Shown here: positions 20,408-28,991 of the stretch, piece after piece | Position numbering within the stretch: the first letter of the stretch is position 1 | Layout: every line of letters starts with the position of its first letter | NCBI RefSeq assembly: GCF_017939745.1 | Contig: NZ_JAGKQQ010000001.1 | Span: 4,154,001 to 4,218,000, forward strand | Direction: 5' to 3' | Length of the DNA: 64,000 nucleotides | Source of the DNA: Gemmata palustris | GTDB taxonomy: Bacteria > Planctomycetota > Planctomycetia > Gemmatales > Gemmataceae | Made by a program: the position numbers and the translations under genes | The notes under the pieces: model-generated | What the model was told of the DNA's origin: nothing | The model's database searches: none | The model's input: only the letters and a program-made list of their open reading frames with translations

Positions 20408-21784
20408 ATGGACCGTCGCCACTTTCTCCGGACCTCGTCCGCGGCCGCGCTCGCCGCCCCCGCCGGCGGGTACTTCGTCGCGGGCGCCGAATCGAAGCCG
20501 ATCCGCGTCGGGTTGATCGGCACCGGCTGGTACGGCAAGTGTTCGCTGTTCCGCTTGCTCCAGGTCGCGCCCGTCGAGGTCGTCGCGCTGTGCGACGTGG
20601 ACAAGAAGATGCTCGCCGGGGCCGCCGACCTCATCACCGCGCGGGCCAAGGCCCCGAAGAAGCCGCGGCTCCACACCGACTACCGGGAGCTGCTGAAGGA
20701 AAAGGACTGCGACGTGGTCATGGTCGAAACCCCGGACCACTGGCACGCGCTGCCGGCGATCGCGGCGCTGGAGGCCGGGGCCGACGTCTGGGTGCAGAAG
20801 CCGGTGAGCGTGGACGTGCTGGAGGGCAAGGCGATGCTCGACGCCGCCCGGAAGCACAAGAAGGTCGTGCAGGTGGTCACCCAGCGGCGCAGCACCCCGC
20901 ACCTCGCGGACGCGAAGGAGAAGGTCATCAAGGAGGGGAAGCTCGGCACCGTCGGGCACGTCGAGATCTGCTGCTACTACCACATGCGGAGCGGGGACAA
21001 GCCGCCCGTCACGAAGGTGCCCGAGTTCTTCGACTACGAGATGTGGACCGGCCCGGCGCCGCTGCGCGAGTACGATGCGCCGTTCTACAAGGATCTCGAC
21101 GCGAACCTGCCGCACCGCCGCTGGTGGCGCGCGTTCACGGAGTACGGCAACGGGATCGTCGGGGATATGTGCATCCACATGCTGGACATGGTCCGGTGGA
21201 TGCTGGACCTCGGCTGGCCCACGCGGGTGAGCAGCACCGGCGGCATCCTGGTCCAGAAGAACGCGAAGTCGAACATCAGCGACACCCAGAGCGCGACGTT
21301 CGAGTTCCCGGCGCTCACCGTCACGTGGCAGCACCGCACTTGGGGCAGCACCCCGGACCCGGAATACCCGTGGGCCGCGTTCATTTACGGCGATAAGGGG
21401 ACGCTCAAGGCGAGCGTGAACAAGTACGAGTTCTTCCCGCAAGGCTCGAACCGGCCGACCGTCACCGGCACGGCCCTCTTCGAGGAGGACAAGTTCCCCG
21501 AGGACAAGACCGAGAAAGATCTCGAGCGCCACGTCGCATCCGCGCTGCGGCGCCACTGGCAGGACTTCCTGAAGGCCCGGGAGAGCCGCGGAAAACCCGT
21601 CGCCGACATCGAGCAGGGGCACATCTCGTCGGCGAGCTGCATCCTGGCGAACCTGAGCCAGCAGCTCGGCCGGTCGATCACCTGGAACCCGGAGAAGCAC
21701 GTCTGCGTCGGGGACGACGAGGCGACGAAGCTCCTGAAGCGCCCGTACCGCGCCCCGTGGAAGCACCCGGCCGACGCGGTGTGA
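20408..21784 (+). CDS. Gfo/Idh/MocA-family oxidoreductase, Tat-exported
   Basis: 458 residues. The Tat leader RRHFLRTSSAAALAAPAGG starts at residue 3. The NAD(P)-binding Rossmann motif is VGLIGTGWYGKC near 38-50 (GxGxxG), with CDVDK after the second strand. The usual EKP catalytic lysine motif appears as QKPVS. The C-terminal domain contains GNGIVGDMCIHMLDMVRWML with the conserved histidine. Exported members are abundant in planctomycetes and presumably oxidise sugars or sugar acids in the periplasm, with the substrate unknown. The ATG at 20408 directly begins the Tat leader, so the long upstream extension is rejected. It stands alone, with no partner gene within 400 bp. Confidence 0.92.
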   Translation: MDRRHFLRTSSAAALAAPAGGYFVAGAESKPIRVGLIGTGWYGKCSLFRLLQVAPVEVVALCDVDKKMLAGAADLITARAKAPKKPRLHTDYRELLKEKDCDVVMVETPDHWHALPAIAALEAGADVWVQKPVSVDVLEGKAMLDAARKHKKVVQVVTQRRSTPHLADAKEKVIKEGKLGTVGHVEICCYYHMRSGDKPPVTKVPEFFDYEMWTGPAPLREYDAPFYKDLDANLPHRRWWRAFTEYGNGIVGDMCIHMLDMVRWMLDLGWPTRVSSTGGILVQKNAKSNISDTQSATFEFPALTVTWQHRTWGSTPDPEYPWAAFIYGDKGTLKASVNKYEFFPQGSNRPTVTGTALFEEDKFPEDKTEKDLERHVASALRRHWQDFLKARESRGKPVADIEQGHISSASCILANLSQQLGRSITWNPEKHVCVGDDEATKLLKRPYRAPWKHPADAV

Positions 21785-22210
21785 GGCCGCGGATAACGCA
21801 CCCGGCTCGCCGACGCAGACGTGCCCGCGGGTGACAACGTGACGATCCGGTTCACGGTCGGCCACGCGCCCGCGTACACGTGGCCCGTCAACGGCCAACT
21901 GCATCTACGATTCTCGCCGGTGTGGGCGGAATGGGGCGGGGCTTCTTGTCTAGGGTGTGCGCGGCCCCGCCGAACATCGTCACGGGGCGCGCGACTCAGT
22001 CCCGGCGCGCGACGAAAGCGCAGATTGGGCGGTTCGGAAACATTCTCCGTCATGCGGTCTTCGGCAGACACCATTCGATCAATAATGAGACAAAATATTG
22101 CTTATTAGATTTTCTTGTAGTGAGCATTTCGATCAGAACCCGTGTTGCAGCCGGGTGGTCCACTTGCTATTCCGCCGATTCTTCGCACCGCCTGCACCCG
22201 AAGATCGCCT
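21785..22210. other. Gene-free interval before the TolC-like gene
   Basis: About 425 bp. No frame shows family similarity. The left 300 bp are GC-rich, and 22080-22130 is distinctly AT-rich (AATAATGAGACAAAATATTG, then TTATTAGATTTTC). This is the likely promoter region of the efflux operon that starts at 22211. No clear -35/-10 pair was identified. Confidence 0.5.
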
Positions 22211-24493
22211 ATGCGTCGCGCCGCGCTACCGGTCCTCATAGCGATTGCCCTCGCGGTCGGTTGCACGCGCGCGCATTACCGCAAATCGGCCGACCGCGCC
22301 GCGTACCCGATCGTGGCCGACCGGGAGGCACTCGGGCCGGGCTACGGGATCGGCCGGCGCCAACTGGAACCGCAGCCCGGGTCGCGGCTCGCGGACCCGT
22401 TCAACCCCGACCACCCGCCCAAACCGCCCGACGACCGCGCGGCCGGCGCCCTCATGGACCACCCGTACAAGTTTCACGGCTCGCGCTGGTGGGGCAAGGA
22501 CGGGCACACGGACCTGATCGAACCGGTCGGGTGGGAGGCCGCGCTCGCGCCGGACGACCGGGGCACCGTCCACCTGAACCAGGACAAGTCCGCCGAGGTC
22601 GCGCTGCTCAACAGCCGGGAGTACCAGACCGCGCTCGAAGACGTCTACCTGTCGGCGCTATCGCTCACGCTCAACCGGTTCGAGTTCGACCTCCGCTGGT
22701 TCGGCCGCAACGCCACCACCTTCAACCACGCCGGGCTCCCGGAGCCGAACGGGTCGAGCACCCTGACCTCGAACTCCGACCTCGGGTTCAACCGCAACTT
22801 CGCCGCCGGGGGGCAGGTGCTCGTCGATTTCGCCAACAGCATCGTTTACACGTCCACCGGGGACAACCCCCAGGTGCGCTCGAACCTGCTGTTCAGTCTG
22901 ACGCAACCACTGTTGCGCAACTTCGGCCGCAAGGTCCGGCTGGAGGGGCTGACGCAGTCCGAGCGGGACGTGCTGTACGCGGTCCGCGATTTCGCCCGGT
23001 TCCGCAAGTCGTTCTACGTGTCGGTGGCGGTGCAGAGCGGCGGGTACCTCGACCTGTTGCTGGCCGTGCAAACGCTGCGCAACTCTGAAGCGAACCTGAA
23101 GCGGCAGGAAGAAACGTACCGGCTGTACGCGGAACTGTTCCGCGGCGGGCGCGCGTCGGTCGTCGAAGTGGACCAGTTCTACCAGAGCTTCCAGGGGGCT
23201 CGGCAGGACGTCCTCAACACCCGGGTCGCACTGGAGGGGGCCAAGGACCAGTTCAAACTGGTTCTCGGGCTGCCCCCGCGGTTGCCGATCGAACTCGACG
23301 TGGCCCCGCTCGACCCGTTCGTCCTCACGGACCCCAAACTCGAACAGCTCCGGGACGACCTGGAGGCGTTCCAGCGCGCCCGGTTGCAGGAACTCGACGC
23401 GCCGCCGTCGGTCGAGGTGCTGCGCCGGGTGTTCGCCGCGCTCCGGGGCATCGCGAAGAACGGGCCGAATGCCGTCGCCTCCGCCGGCGCCGACCTCGAC
23501 GCCTTCGGGCGCCAGCTCGACCATCCGGCCCGGCCCACGGACGATCCCGAGCAGCGGGCACGCGACCGGGCCACCTACACCGCTCTCAAGACCGCACTGA
23601 CCGAGGAAGCCGCGGACCTGGAGAAGGCCACGGCCCGGATCGAGCGCGACGCGGCCGGGGTCGCCGAGGAGACCCGCAAGGCCGCGTGGGAGGCGTCCGT
23701 CGAGGGGGCCAAGCTGTTCCTCACCGCGCTCGACGGGGTGATCGCGGTCCAGACGCAGGCGCGGATCTACCGGATCGAACTACCGGAAGTGAGCGTGTCC
23801 CAGGGGCCGGCCCTGGCGTTCGCGAAGGAGAACCGGCTCGACCTCCAGAACCGGCTCGGGCAGGCCACGGACGCCTGGCGCAAAGTGACGGTGGCCGCGA
23901 ACGCGCTGCGCGGGGGCGTGGACGTGGTCGCGTCCGCGAACCTGACCACGGACCCGGAGCGGAACCAGCCGCTCAGGTTCTCCTCCGAACTGAGCACGTA
24001 CACGGTCGGGCTCCAGTTCGACGGCCCGCTCAACCGGGTGGCCGAGCGGAACGCTTACCGCCTGAGTCTGATTACCTACCAGCGGGCCAAGCGCTCGGTC
24101 GTCGAGTTGTCCGACCGGATCGAGTTCCAGATCCGCCAGGACATACGGGAACTCGAACGGACGCGCGCGTCGTTCGCGATCGCGCGGCAGCAGGTGCTCT
24201 CCGCGGCCCGCCAGTACGAGAACTCGCGCCTCAATCTGCTCGGCCCGCGAGACCGGCGCACGGCCAATGACTCGACCACGCTCGCCCTGATCCAGGCACT
24301 GAGTAGCCTGCAAGCGGCGCGCAACGCACTGGCCGCGAATTTCGTACTTTTCGAGCAGCGCCGGCTGCAGCTCTTGTTAGATTTAGAGGAACTGCAACTC
24401 GATGACCGGGGGTTCCCAACCAATGCCGCCCCTCGAAGCTCCGACCGGCCCGGCCCCGGCGCGCCGGCCCCCGCTCCCCGCGCCGGTCCGTAA
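22211..24493 (+). CDS. TolC-like outer-membrane efflux lipoprotein
   Basis: 760 residues, much longer than E. coli TolC (about 470 mature). The lipoprotein signal MRRAALPVLIAIALAVGC has the lipobox Cys at residue 18. A Pro/Asp-rich segment follows (about 25-130), then two outer-membrane-factor repeats with long amphipathic helices (LLFSLTQPLLRNFGRKVRLE, ANRLDLQNRLG-like, LQFDGPLNRVAERNAYRLSL). An extra helical insert occurs at about 390-520. The start at 22211 places the signal peptide at the N-terminus. It overlaps the adaptor gene by 92 bp, so the two are coupled. It would form the outer channel of a tripartite export system with the following HlyD-like and MacB-like proteins. Confidence 0.85.
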   Translation: MRRAALPVLIAIALAVGCTRAHYRKSADRAAYPIVADREALGPGYGIGRRQLEPQPGSRLADPFNPDHPPKPPDDRAAGALMDHPYKFHGSRWWGKDGHTDLIEPVGWEAALAPDDRGTVHLNQDKSAEVALLNSREYQTALEDVYLSALSLTLNRFEFDLRWFGRNATTFNHAGLPEPNGSSTLTSNSDLGFNRNFAAGGQVLVDFANSIVYTSTGDNPQVRSNLLFSLTQPLLRNFGRKVRLEGLTQSERDVLYAVRDFARFRKSFYVSVAVQSGGYLDLLLAVQTLRNSEANLKRQEETYRLYAELFRGGRASVVEVDQFYQSFQGARQDVLNTRVALEGAKDQFKLVLGLPPRLPIELDVAPLDPFVLTDPKLEQLRDDLEAFQRARLQELDAPPSVEVLRRVFAALRGIAKNGPNAVASAGADLDAFGRQLDHPARPTDDPEQRARDRATYTALKTALTEEAADLEKATARIERDAAGVAEETRKAAWEASVEGAKLFLTALDGVIAVQTQARIYRIELPEVSVSQGPALAFAKENRLDLQNRLGQATDAWRKVTVAANALRGGVDVVASANLTTDPERNQPLRFSSELSTYTVGLQFDGPLNRVAERNAYRLSLITYQRAKRSVVELSDRIEFQIRQDIRELERTRASFAIARQQVLSAARQYENSRLNLLGPRDRRTANDSTTLALIQALSSLQAARNALAANFVLFEQRRLQLLLDLEELQLDDRGFPTNAAPRSSDRPGPGAPAPAPRAGP

Positions 24494-26021
24494 GTCCGGC
24501 CGGTCCGCGCGCGCCGTGCGCCTCGCGGGCGCGGCCCTCGTGGTCACCGCGATCGGCTGGGGGGCTCCCAAGCTCTGGCCCAAGCACCGCGTCGAAGACG
24601 TGCTCACCGCCACCGCGTCCGTCGGCGACCTCGACATCGTGGTGTCGGACAAGGGCGAACTCGAGAGCGCCGAGTCGGTCCAGGTGATGTGCGAGGTCGA
24701 GGGCGGCGGCAAAATCACCACCATTCTGCCCGAGGGCACGCCCGTCAAAAAGGGCGACGTGGTCGCCCGGTTCGACACCGACGTGCTCCAAAAGGGCATC
24801 AACGAGCAAGAGGTGAAGTGGGAGCAGGCCGAGGGGAAGGTGAAGGCCGCGATCAGCGAGCTCGAGGTCCAGAAGAACAAGGCCGAGGGCGAGATCGCGA
24901 AGGCGGAACTGGCCCGCACGCTCGCGGACATTGACCTCGAAGCGTACCAGGCGACCCAGGGCGAGTACCAGGCCGAACTGGACAAGCGGAAGGGCGCGTT
25001 TGAGATGGGCAAGAAGGAACTGAAGGAGACCGAGGACGCCCTGGCGTTCACGCGCTCGATGGCCAAGAAGGGGTTCGCGCAACTGGAACAGGTCCGGGTG
25101 GTGGAGCTGACGCTCGAGGGCAAGAGGTACACCGTGCTGCAGCAGGAGGCCGACCTCGCGGTGTTCACCAAGTACACCAAGAAGCGGAAGATGACCGAAC
25201 TGGAAGCCAAGGCCAAGGACACCGTCCGCGACCTGGAACGGACGATCAAGAGCCAGGCCGCGGCCACCGAAAAGGCCGCCAACGAGGTGAGCGCCGCCCG
25301 CAAGACCGCCGAACTGGAGAAGCGCCAGCTCGGGCGCCTCAAGGAGCAGCTCAACAAGTGCGAGGTGAAAGCCCCCGGGAGCGGTATCGTCATCTACTTC
25401 AAACGCATTTGGGACGAGTCGTCCCGCATCCGCCCCGGCGCGCAGGTGTTCTTCCAGCAGCCGATCTTCAACCTCCCGGACCTGGGGCGGATGAACGTGA
25501 AGATGAAGGTCCACGAGTCGGTGGTGAAGAAGGTCCGCCCCGGGTTGCAAACGACGATGAAGATCGACGCGCTGCCGGGCCACGTGCTGCACGGCAAGGT
25601 CGTGTCGGTCGCCACGCTCGCGCAGGGCGACGACTGGCGCGGGTCCGGGGTCAAGGAGTACGAGACGATCGTCTCCATCGCGGACCTGCCGACGGACTCC
25701 GGGCTGCGCCCGGGCATGTCGGCCGAGGTCAAGATCCTGGCCAAAACGATACCGGGCGCGCTGACCGTCCCGGTCCAGTCGGTGACCGAGGCCGGCGGCC
25801 GGCACGTCTGCTACGTGGTCACCGGCGCCGACATTGAGCGGCGCGAGGTCACCATCGGCGACGGGAGCGACCAACTCGTCCAGGTGCTCGAAGGGCTGAG
25901 CGCCGGCGAGCGCGTCGCCCTTGATGCCCGCAGCCGGGCGTCCGGCGAAGCGGGCACCGGCCCGGCCCCTCCGCCGGACGCCGCAAAGGACAACAAGGAC
26001 AGTAGCGCGAAGCCGAAGTGA
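24402..26021 (+). CDS. HlyD/MacA-type periplasmic adaptor protein
   Basis: 539 residues. A cytoplasmic Pro-rich N-terminus precedes one membrane helix (VRLAGAALVVTAIGWGAPKL, about 39-58). A barrel-sandwich half motif follows (GGGKITTILPEGTPVKKGDV), then a very long coiled coil (about 125-315, rich in Glu/Lys/Ala), the second lipoyl half (VKAPGSGIVIYFKRIWDESS), and beta-barrel and membrane-proximal domains to about 505, ending in a Pro/Ala/Lys tail. The ATG at 24402 lies inside the TolC-like gene and follows a GAGGAA site; ATG 24423 is an alternative. It bridges the inner-membrane permease and the outer-membrane channel. Confidence 0.9.
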   Translation: MTGGSQPMPPLEAPTGPAPARRPPLPAPVRKSGRSARAVRLAGAALVVTAIGWGAPKLWPKHRVEDVLTATASVGDLDIVVSDKGELESAESVQVMCEVEGGGKITTILPEGTPVKKGDVVARFDTDVLQKGINEQEVKWEQAEGKVKAAISELEVQKNKAEGEIAKAELARTLADIDLEAYQATQGEYQAELDKRKGAFEMGKKELKETEDALAFTRSMAKKGFAQLEQVRVVELTLEGKRYTVLQQEADLAVFTKYTKKRKMTELEAKAKDTVRDLERTIKSQAAATEKAANEVSAARKTAELEKRQLGRLKEQLNKCEVKAPGSGIVIYFKRIWDESSRIRPGAQVFFQQPIFNLPDLGRMNVKMKVHESVVKKVRPGLQTTMKIDALPGHVLHGKVVSVATLAQGDDWRGSGVKEYETIVSIADLPTDSGLRPGMSAEVKILAKTIPGALTVPVQSVTEAGGRHVCYVVTGADIERREVTIGDGSDQLVQVLEGLSAGERVALDARSRASGEAGTGPAPPPDAAKDNKDSSAKPK

Positions 26022-26080
26022 CCGACCGGCCTCACAAAGGCCGGCCACAGGAGGCCACCTGTCCCGTTTCCGTTTACTTG

Positions 26081-26172
26081 TAACGAGCCGCGACCGCAAG
26101 GGAGCGGGAGGCGCGCCCGTTTGTCGTCACGGTTCAACGCGCGGGAAGCCCGCTCCCTTGCGGTCGCGGCTC
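26081..26172. repeat. 92-bp palindromic repeat with 26-bp perfect arms
   Basis: Left arm 26081-26106 and right arm 26147-26172 are perfect inverted copies beginning ACGAGCCGCGACCGCAAGGG. The 40-base centre (containing CGTCACGGTTC) is shared with the copy at 51490-51579, so the whole unit, not just the arms, is conserved. A shortened copy lies at 44181-44233. It sits between the adaptor and permease genes and could fold in the operon mRNA. Confidence 0.85.
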
Positions 26173-26306
26173 GTTCGGTTGATACACGGGAAATGGACTG
26201 AGACGATACGGCCCGATGTACCAAGAGTGGGTCGAACCGGGGTTCGGCCCGTCCCGTTCGTGCTCCACATACCGTTCCTCCCCCACGGCCCTTCGCGTGC
26301 CCCGCG

Positions 26307-27605
26307 ATGAAGTTCCTGCCGACGATCCCGTCCCGGTTCGTTCACCCGCTCAAGCTCGGGTTGCGGAGCCTCGCCGCCCACCGGCTGCGGACGCTACTGA
26401 CGGCGCTCGGCATCGTGCTCGGGGTCGCGTCGGTGATCGTCATGCTGGCCGTCGGCGAGGCGGCCCGGTACCAGGCGCTCAAGCAGCTCGAGGACCTCGG
26501 GGCCACGACGATCCTGTTACGGAGCGTCAAGCCCACCGATGAACCGACCCAGCGCCAGGGCGTGGACCTGCTCGCCTACGGCCTCACGTTCCGGGATCTG
26601 GACCGCATCCGTTCGACCATCCCGACCGTGACCGCGGCCACCCCGATGCGCGAGTACCGCAAAACGGTCCGTAACCTGGATAAGAAGATGGAGGTCCGGG
26701 TGATCGGGGTCACCCCGGACTTCCTGCGCCAGCACAACATCCGACTCACCGCGGGGCGCGGGATCGAGGGGGGCGACGATGAGTCCTTCGCGCCGGTCGC
26801 GGTCCTCGGCTCGGCCGCGGCGGAGACCCTGTTCCCGACCCAGGACCCGATCGGCCGGGCCGTCACCCTGGAGAGCCCGGACCGGTCGCGCGCGTTCACC
26901 GTGATCGGCGTCGCCGCGCCGAAGACGCTGGCCGCGGCCGGGGCCGACAGCGGCGACGCCGATTTCAACAAGGTGATGTTCATCCCCTTCCAGACGGACC
27001 GGGTCCGGCTCGGGGTCGAGCTGATGACCCAGAAGGCCGGGTCGTTCTCGGTCGAGAAACTGGAGGTCAGTCAGGTGACGGTGCGCGTCGGGGACGTGGC
27101 CGACGTGCCGCGCACGGCCAAGGCCCTCCAGTCGCTCGTGGACCAGTTCCACCCGCGCAAGGACGTGACGATCAGCGTCCCGCTGGACCTCCTGCGCAAG
27201 GCCGAGGAGACGCAGCGGTTGTTCACGCTGATCCTCGGGTCGATCGCCGGCATCTCGCTCCTGGTCGGCGGGATCGGGATCGTCAACATCATGCTCGCAA
27301 CGGTGACCGAGCGCACCCGCGAGATCGGCATCCGGCGCGCGCTCGGGGCCAGACAGCGCGACATCGCCGCGCAGTTCCTGGCCGAAGCGGTTCTCCTGTC
27401 GGGGTGCGGGGGAATCGTCGGGGTCGCGCTCGGGATCGGGCTCGCGTTCGTGGTGAGCGGGGTGATCGGGCTGCCGACGATCATCCGCTTGTGGTCGCCG
27501 CTGCTGGCGGTCGGGGTGGCGCTGGTGGTCGGGCTGATATCCGGGGTGCTCCCGGCGCGCCGGGCCGCCCGCCTCGACCCGGTCGAAGCGCTCCGGCACG
27601 TGTGA
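26307..27605 (+). CDS. MacB-like ABC transporter permease
   Basis: 432 residues. N-terminal helix after LRSLAAHRLRTLLTALGIVL (about 20-48), then a large periplasmic MacB_PCD domain (about 50-285), then the FtsX domain with three helices (FTLILGSIAGISLLVGGIGI; AVLLSGCGGIVGVALGIGLA; WSPLLAVGVALVVGLISGVL). It carries the coupling motif TERTREIGIRRALGARQRDI and the terminal PARRAARLDPVEALRHV. No ATPase domain is fused and no separate ABC ATPase gene lies in the neighbourhood, so the energy subunit must be supplied from elsewhere. Start ATG 26307. It completes a TolC-adaptor-permease set for export of an unknown compound or lipoprotein. Confidence 0.9.
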   Translation: MKFLPTIPSRFVHPLKLGLRSLAAHRLRTLLTALGIVLGVASVIVMLAVGEAARYQALKQLEDLGATTILLRSVKPTDEPTQRQGVDLLAYGLTFRDLDRIRSTIPTVTAATPMREYRKTVRNLDKKMEVRVIGVTPDFLRQHNIRLTAGRGIEGGDDESFAPVAVLGSAAAETLFPTQDPIGRAVTLESPDRSRAFTVIGVAAPKTLAAAGADSGDADFNKVMFIPFQTDRVRLGVELMTQKAGSFSVEKLEVSQVTVRVGDVADVPRTAKALQSLVDQFHPRKDVTISVPLDLLRKAEETQRLFTLILGSIAGISLLVGGIGIVNIMLATVTERTREIGIRRALGARQRDIAAQFLAEAVLLSGCGGIVGVALGIGLAFVVSGVIGLPTIIRLWSPLLAVGVALVVGLISGVLPARRAARLDPVEALRHV

Positions 27606-27663
27606 CCGCGCACCACAGCAGAGGTTCGGAACGGCACCTCTCTCACGCGAAGGGAACCCGCGC

Positions 27664-28824
27664 ATGAAGGTCGCACTCACGCCCGCGTTCGTTCTTGCGG
27701 CGCTGGTTTCGCCCGCGCCCGCCCGCGCCGCCGACGGCGCGCCACCGACCAGCCCCGAGGTCACCGCGGCGCTGCAGCCGTACCTCGACAACTACAAGAT
27801 CGCGGGGATCATCGGGATCGTCGCCGACAAGACCGGGAAGGTTCATTACAAGAACCTGATGGGGTTCGCGGACGTCGAGGCGAAGAAGGCGATCAGCGAG
27901 GACAACGTCTTCTGGATCGCGTCGATGACGAAAATGTTCGCCGGCGCCTCCATCATGATGCTGGTGGACGAGGGCAAGGTCAGCCTGGACGACCCGGTGA
28001 CCAAGTTCATCCCGCAGCTCGGCAAGTGGATGGTTATCGAAGAACGGGACCAAACTCACGTCTTGCTGAAGCCCCCGGCGCGCCCGGTTACGATCCGGCA
28101 CCTGCTCAGCCACACCAGTGGATTGACCGGTTCGTCCGAACTCCAGCAGGTCGCGGGTTCGGACAGCACCCCGCTGAAGGCCCGCGCGCTGAGTTCGGTG
28201 ACCGGGCCGCTCCAGTCACACCCCGGCGACAAATACGCCTACGGCAACCAGGGCATGAACGTCGCCGCGCGCGTCGTCGAAGTGGCCAGCGGCGTGCCCT
28301 ACGAGACGTTCCTCCAGAAGCGATTCTTCGACCCGTTGGGGATGACGGAGACTACCTTCTGGCCGAGCGATACGCAGGTCGTTCGGCTGGCCGGTGCGTA
28401 TGGGCCGAACAAGCAGAAGAACGGCTACGCTCGGGGCGACGTCGGCTTCCTGACCAAGCCGCTGAGCGACCGGACGCGCCGGTTCCCCGAGGCCGGGGGC
28501 GGCCTGTTCTCCACCACGCGCGACATTTTCCGCTACGGGCTGATGCTGGCCAACGACGGCGAACTGGACGGCACGCGCTACCTGTCGCGCGCGGCGATGG
28601 ACGAACTGCGCAAGGAACAAACCGGGAAGACCAAGGTCAATTACAGCCTGGGGTACCACCTGCGCAACGGCATGTTCGGCCACGACGGGGCCTACGGCAC
28701 CGATCTGTCCGTCGATCCCAAGACGGGAATGGTAGCCATTTTCATGGTGCAGTGCACGAGCGGCGATCAGTGGGCGGCCCGCGATTTGTTTCTCAAGACG
28801 GCCACGAAAGTCTTCCCCAAATGA
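27664..28824 (+). CDS. Serine hydrolase, beta-lactamase class C/transpeptidase-like
   Basis: 386 residues. The signal peptide MKVALTPAFVLAALVSPAPARAA is cut near 22. The active-site SxxK motif is SMTK in FWIASMTKMFAGASIMMLVD (about 80). The second motif appears as YGNQG (family YxN) near 195, and the LLSHTSGLTG block lies at about 148. The third motif region is near HDGAYGTDL at the C-terminus. These exported enzymes hydrolyse peptides or esters, and true beta-lactam resistance is not implied. ATG start at 27664, 58 bp after the permease gene. The stop overlaps a short truncated ORF at 28821. Confidence 0.88.
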   Translation: MKVALTPAFVLAALVSPAPARAADGAPPTSPEVTAALQPYLDNYKIAGIIGIVADKTGKVHYKNLMGFADVEAKKAISEDNVFWIASMTKMFAGASIMMLVDEGKVSLDDPVTKFIPQLGKWMVIEERDQTHVLLKPPARPVTIRHLLSHTSGLTGSSELQQVAGSDSTPLKARALSSVTGPLQSHPGDKYAYGNQGMNVAARVVEVASGVPYETFLQKRFFDPLGMTETTFWPSDTQVVRLAGAYGPNKQKNGYARGDVGFLTKPLSDRTRRFPEAGGGLFSTTRDIFRYGLMLANDGELDGTRYLSRAAMDELRKEQTGKTKVNYSLGYHLRNGMFGHDGAYGTDLSVDPKTGMVAIFMVQCTSGDQWAARDLFLKTATKVFPK

Positions 28825-28991
28825 GCCGCGCCGCTCGGTCGAATGTGCCGAGCGCCGGTTCCGATTTGACCCGACGTGATGTGGTAACGGCCGCGCTCCC
28901 GGTGTTGGGGAGCGCATCGGTCCGGGCCGCTCACCCGGACCGAAACCGGTTCACCGTCTTCAGTTCTTTTCGCCCTTCTCGGTTTCCTTGA
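28821..28991 (+). pseudogene. Orphan Tat-leader ORF, probably a truncated gene
   Basis: An ATG overlaps the preceding stop (ATGA) and opens 56 codons containing DLTRRDVVTAALPVLGSASV then RAAHPD. This is a good twin-arginine leader with an AxA-like cleavage region. The frame then runs 30 bp into the 3' end of the opposite-strand TlpA gene and stops. It is interpreted as the start of an exported protein gene lost by deletion. It could also be a short expressed peptide. Confidence 0.4.

Noticed and set aside
20207..21904. Minus-strand frame of 565 codons
   Set aside because: Antisense to the Gfo/Idh/MocA oxidoreductase; composition typical of a shadow frame.
24231..26099. Minus-strand frame of 622 codons
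   Set aside because: Antisense to the adaptor gene; His/Leu/Arg-rich without motifs.
27664..28824. Beta-lactam resistance gene
   Set aside because: SxxK is present but the second motif is YGN and the family is dominated by peptidases and esterases; resistance cannot be inferred.
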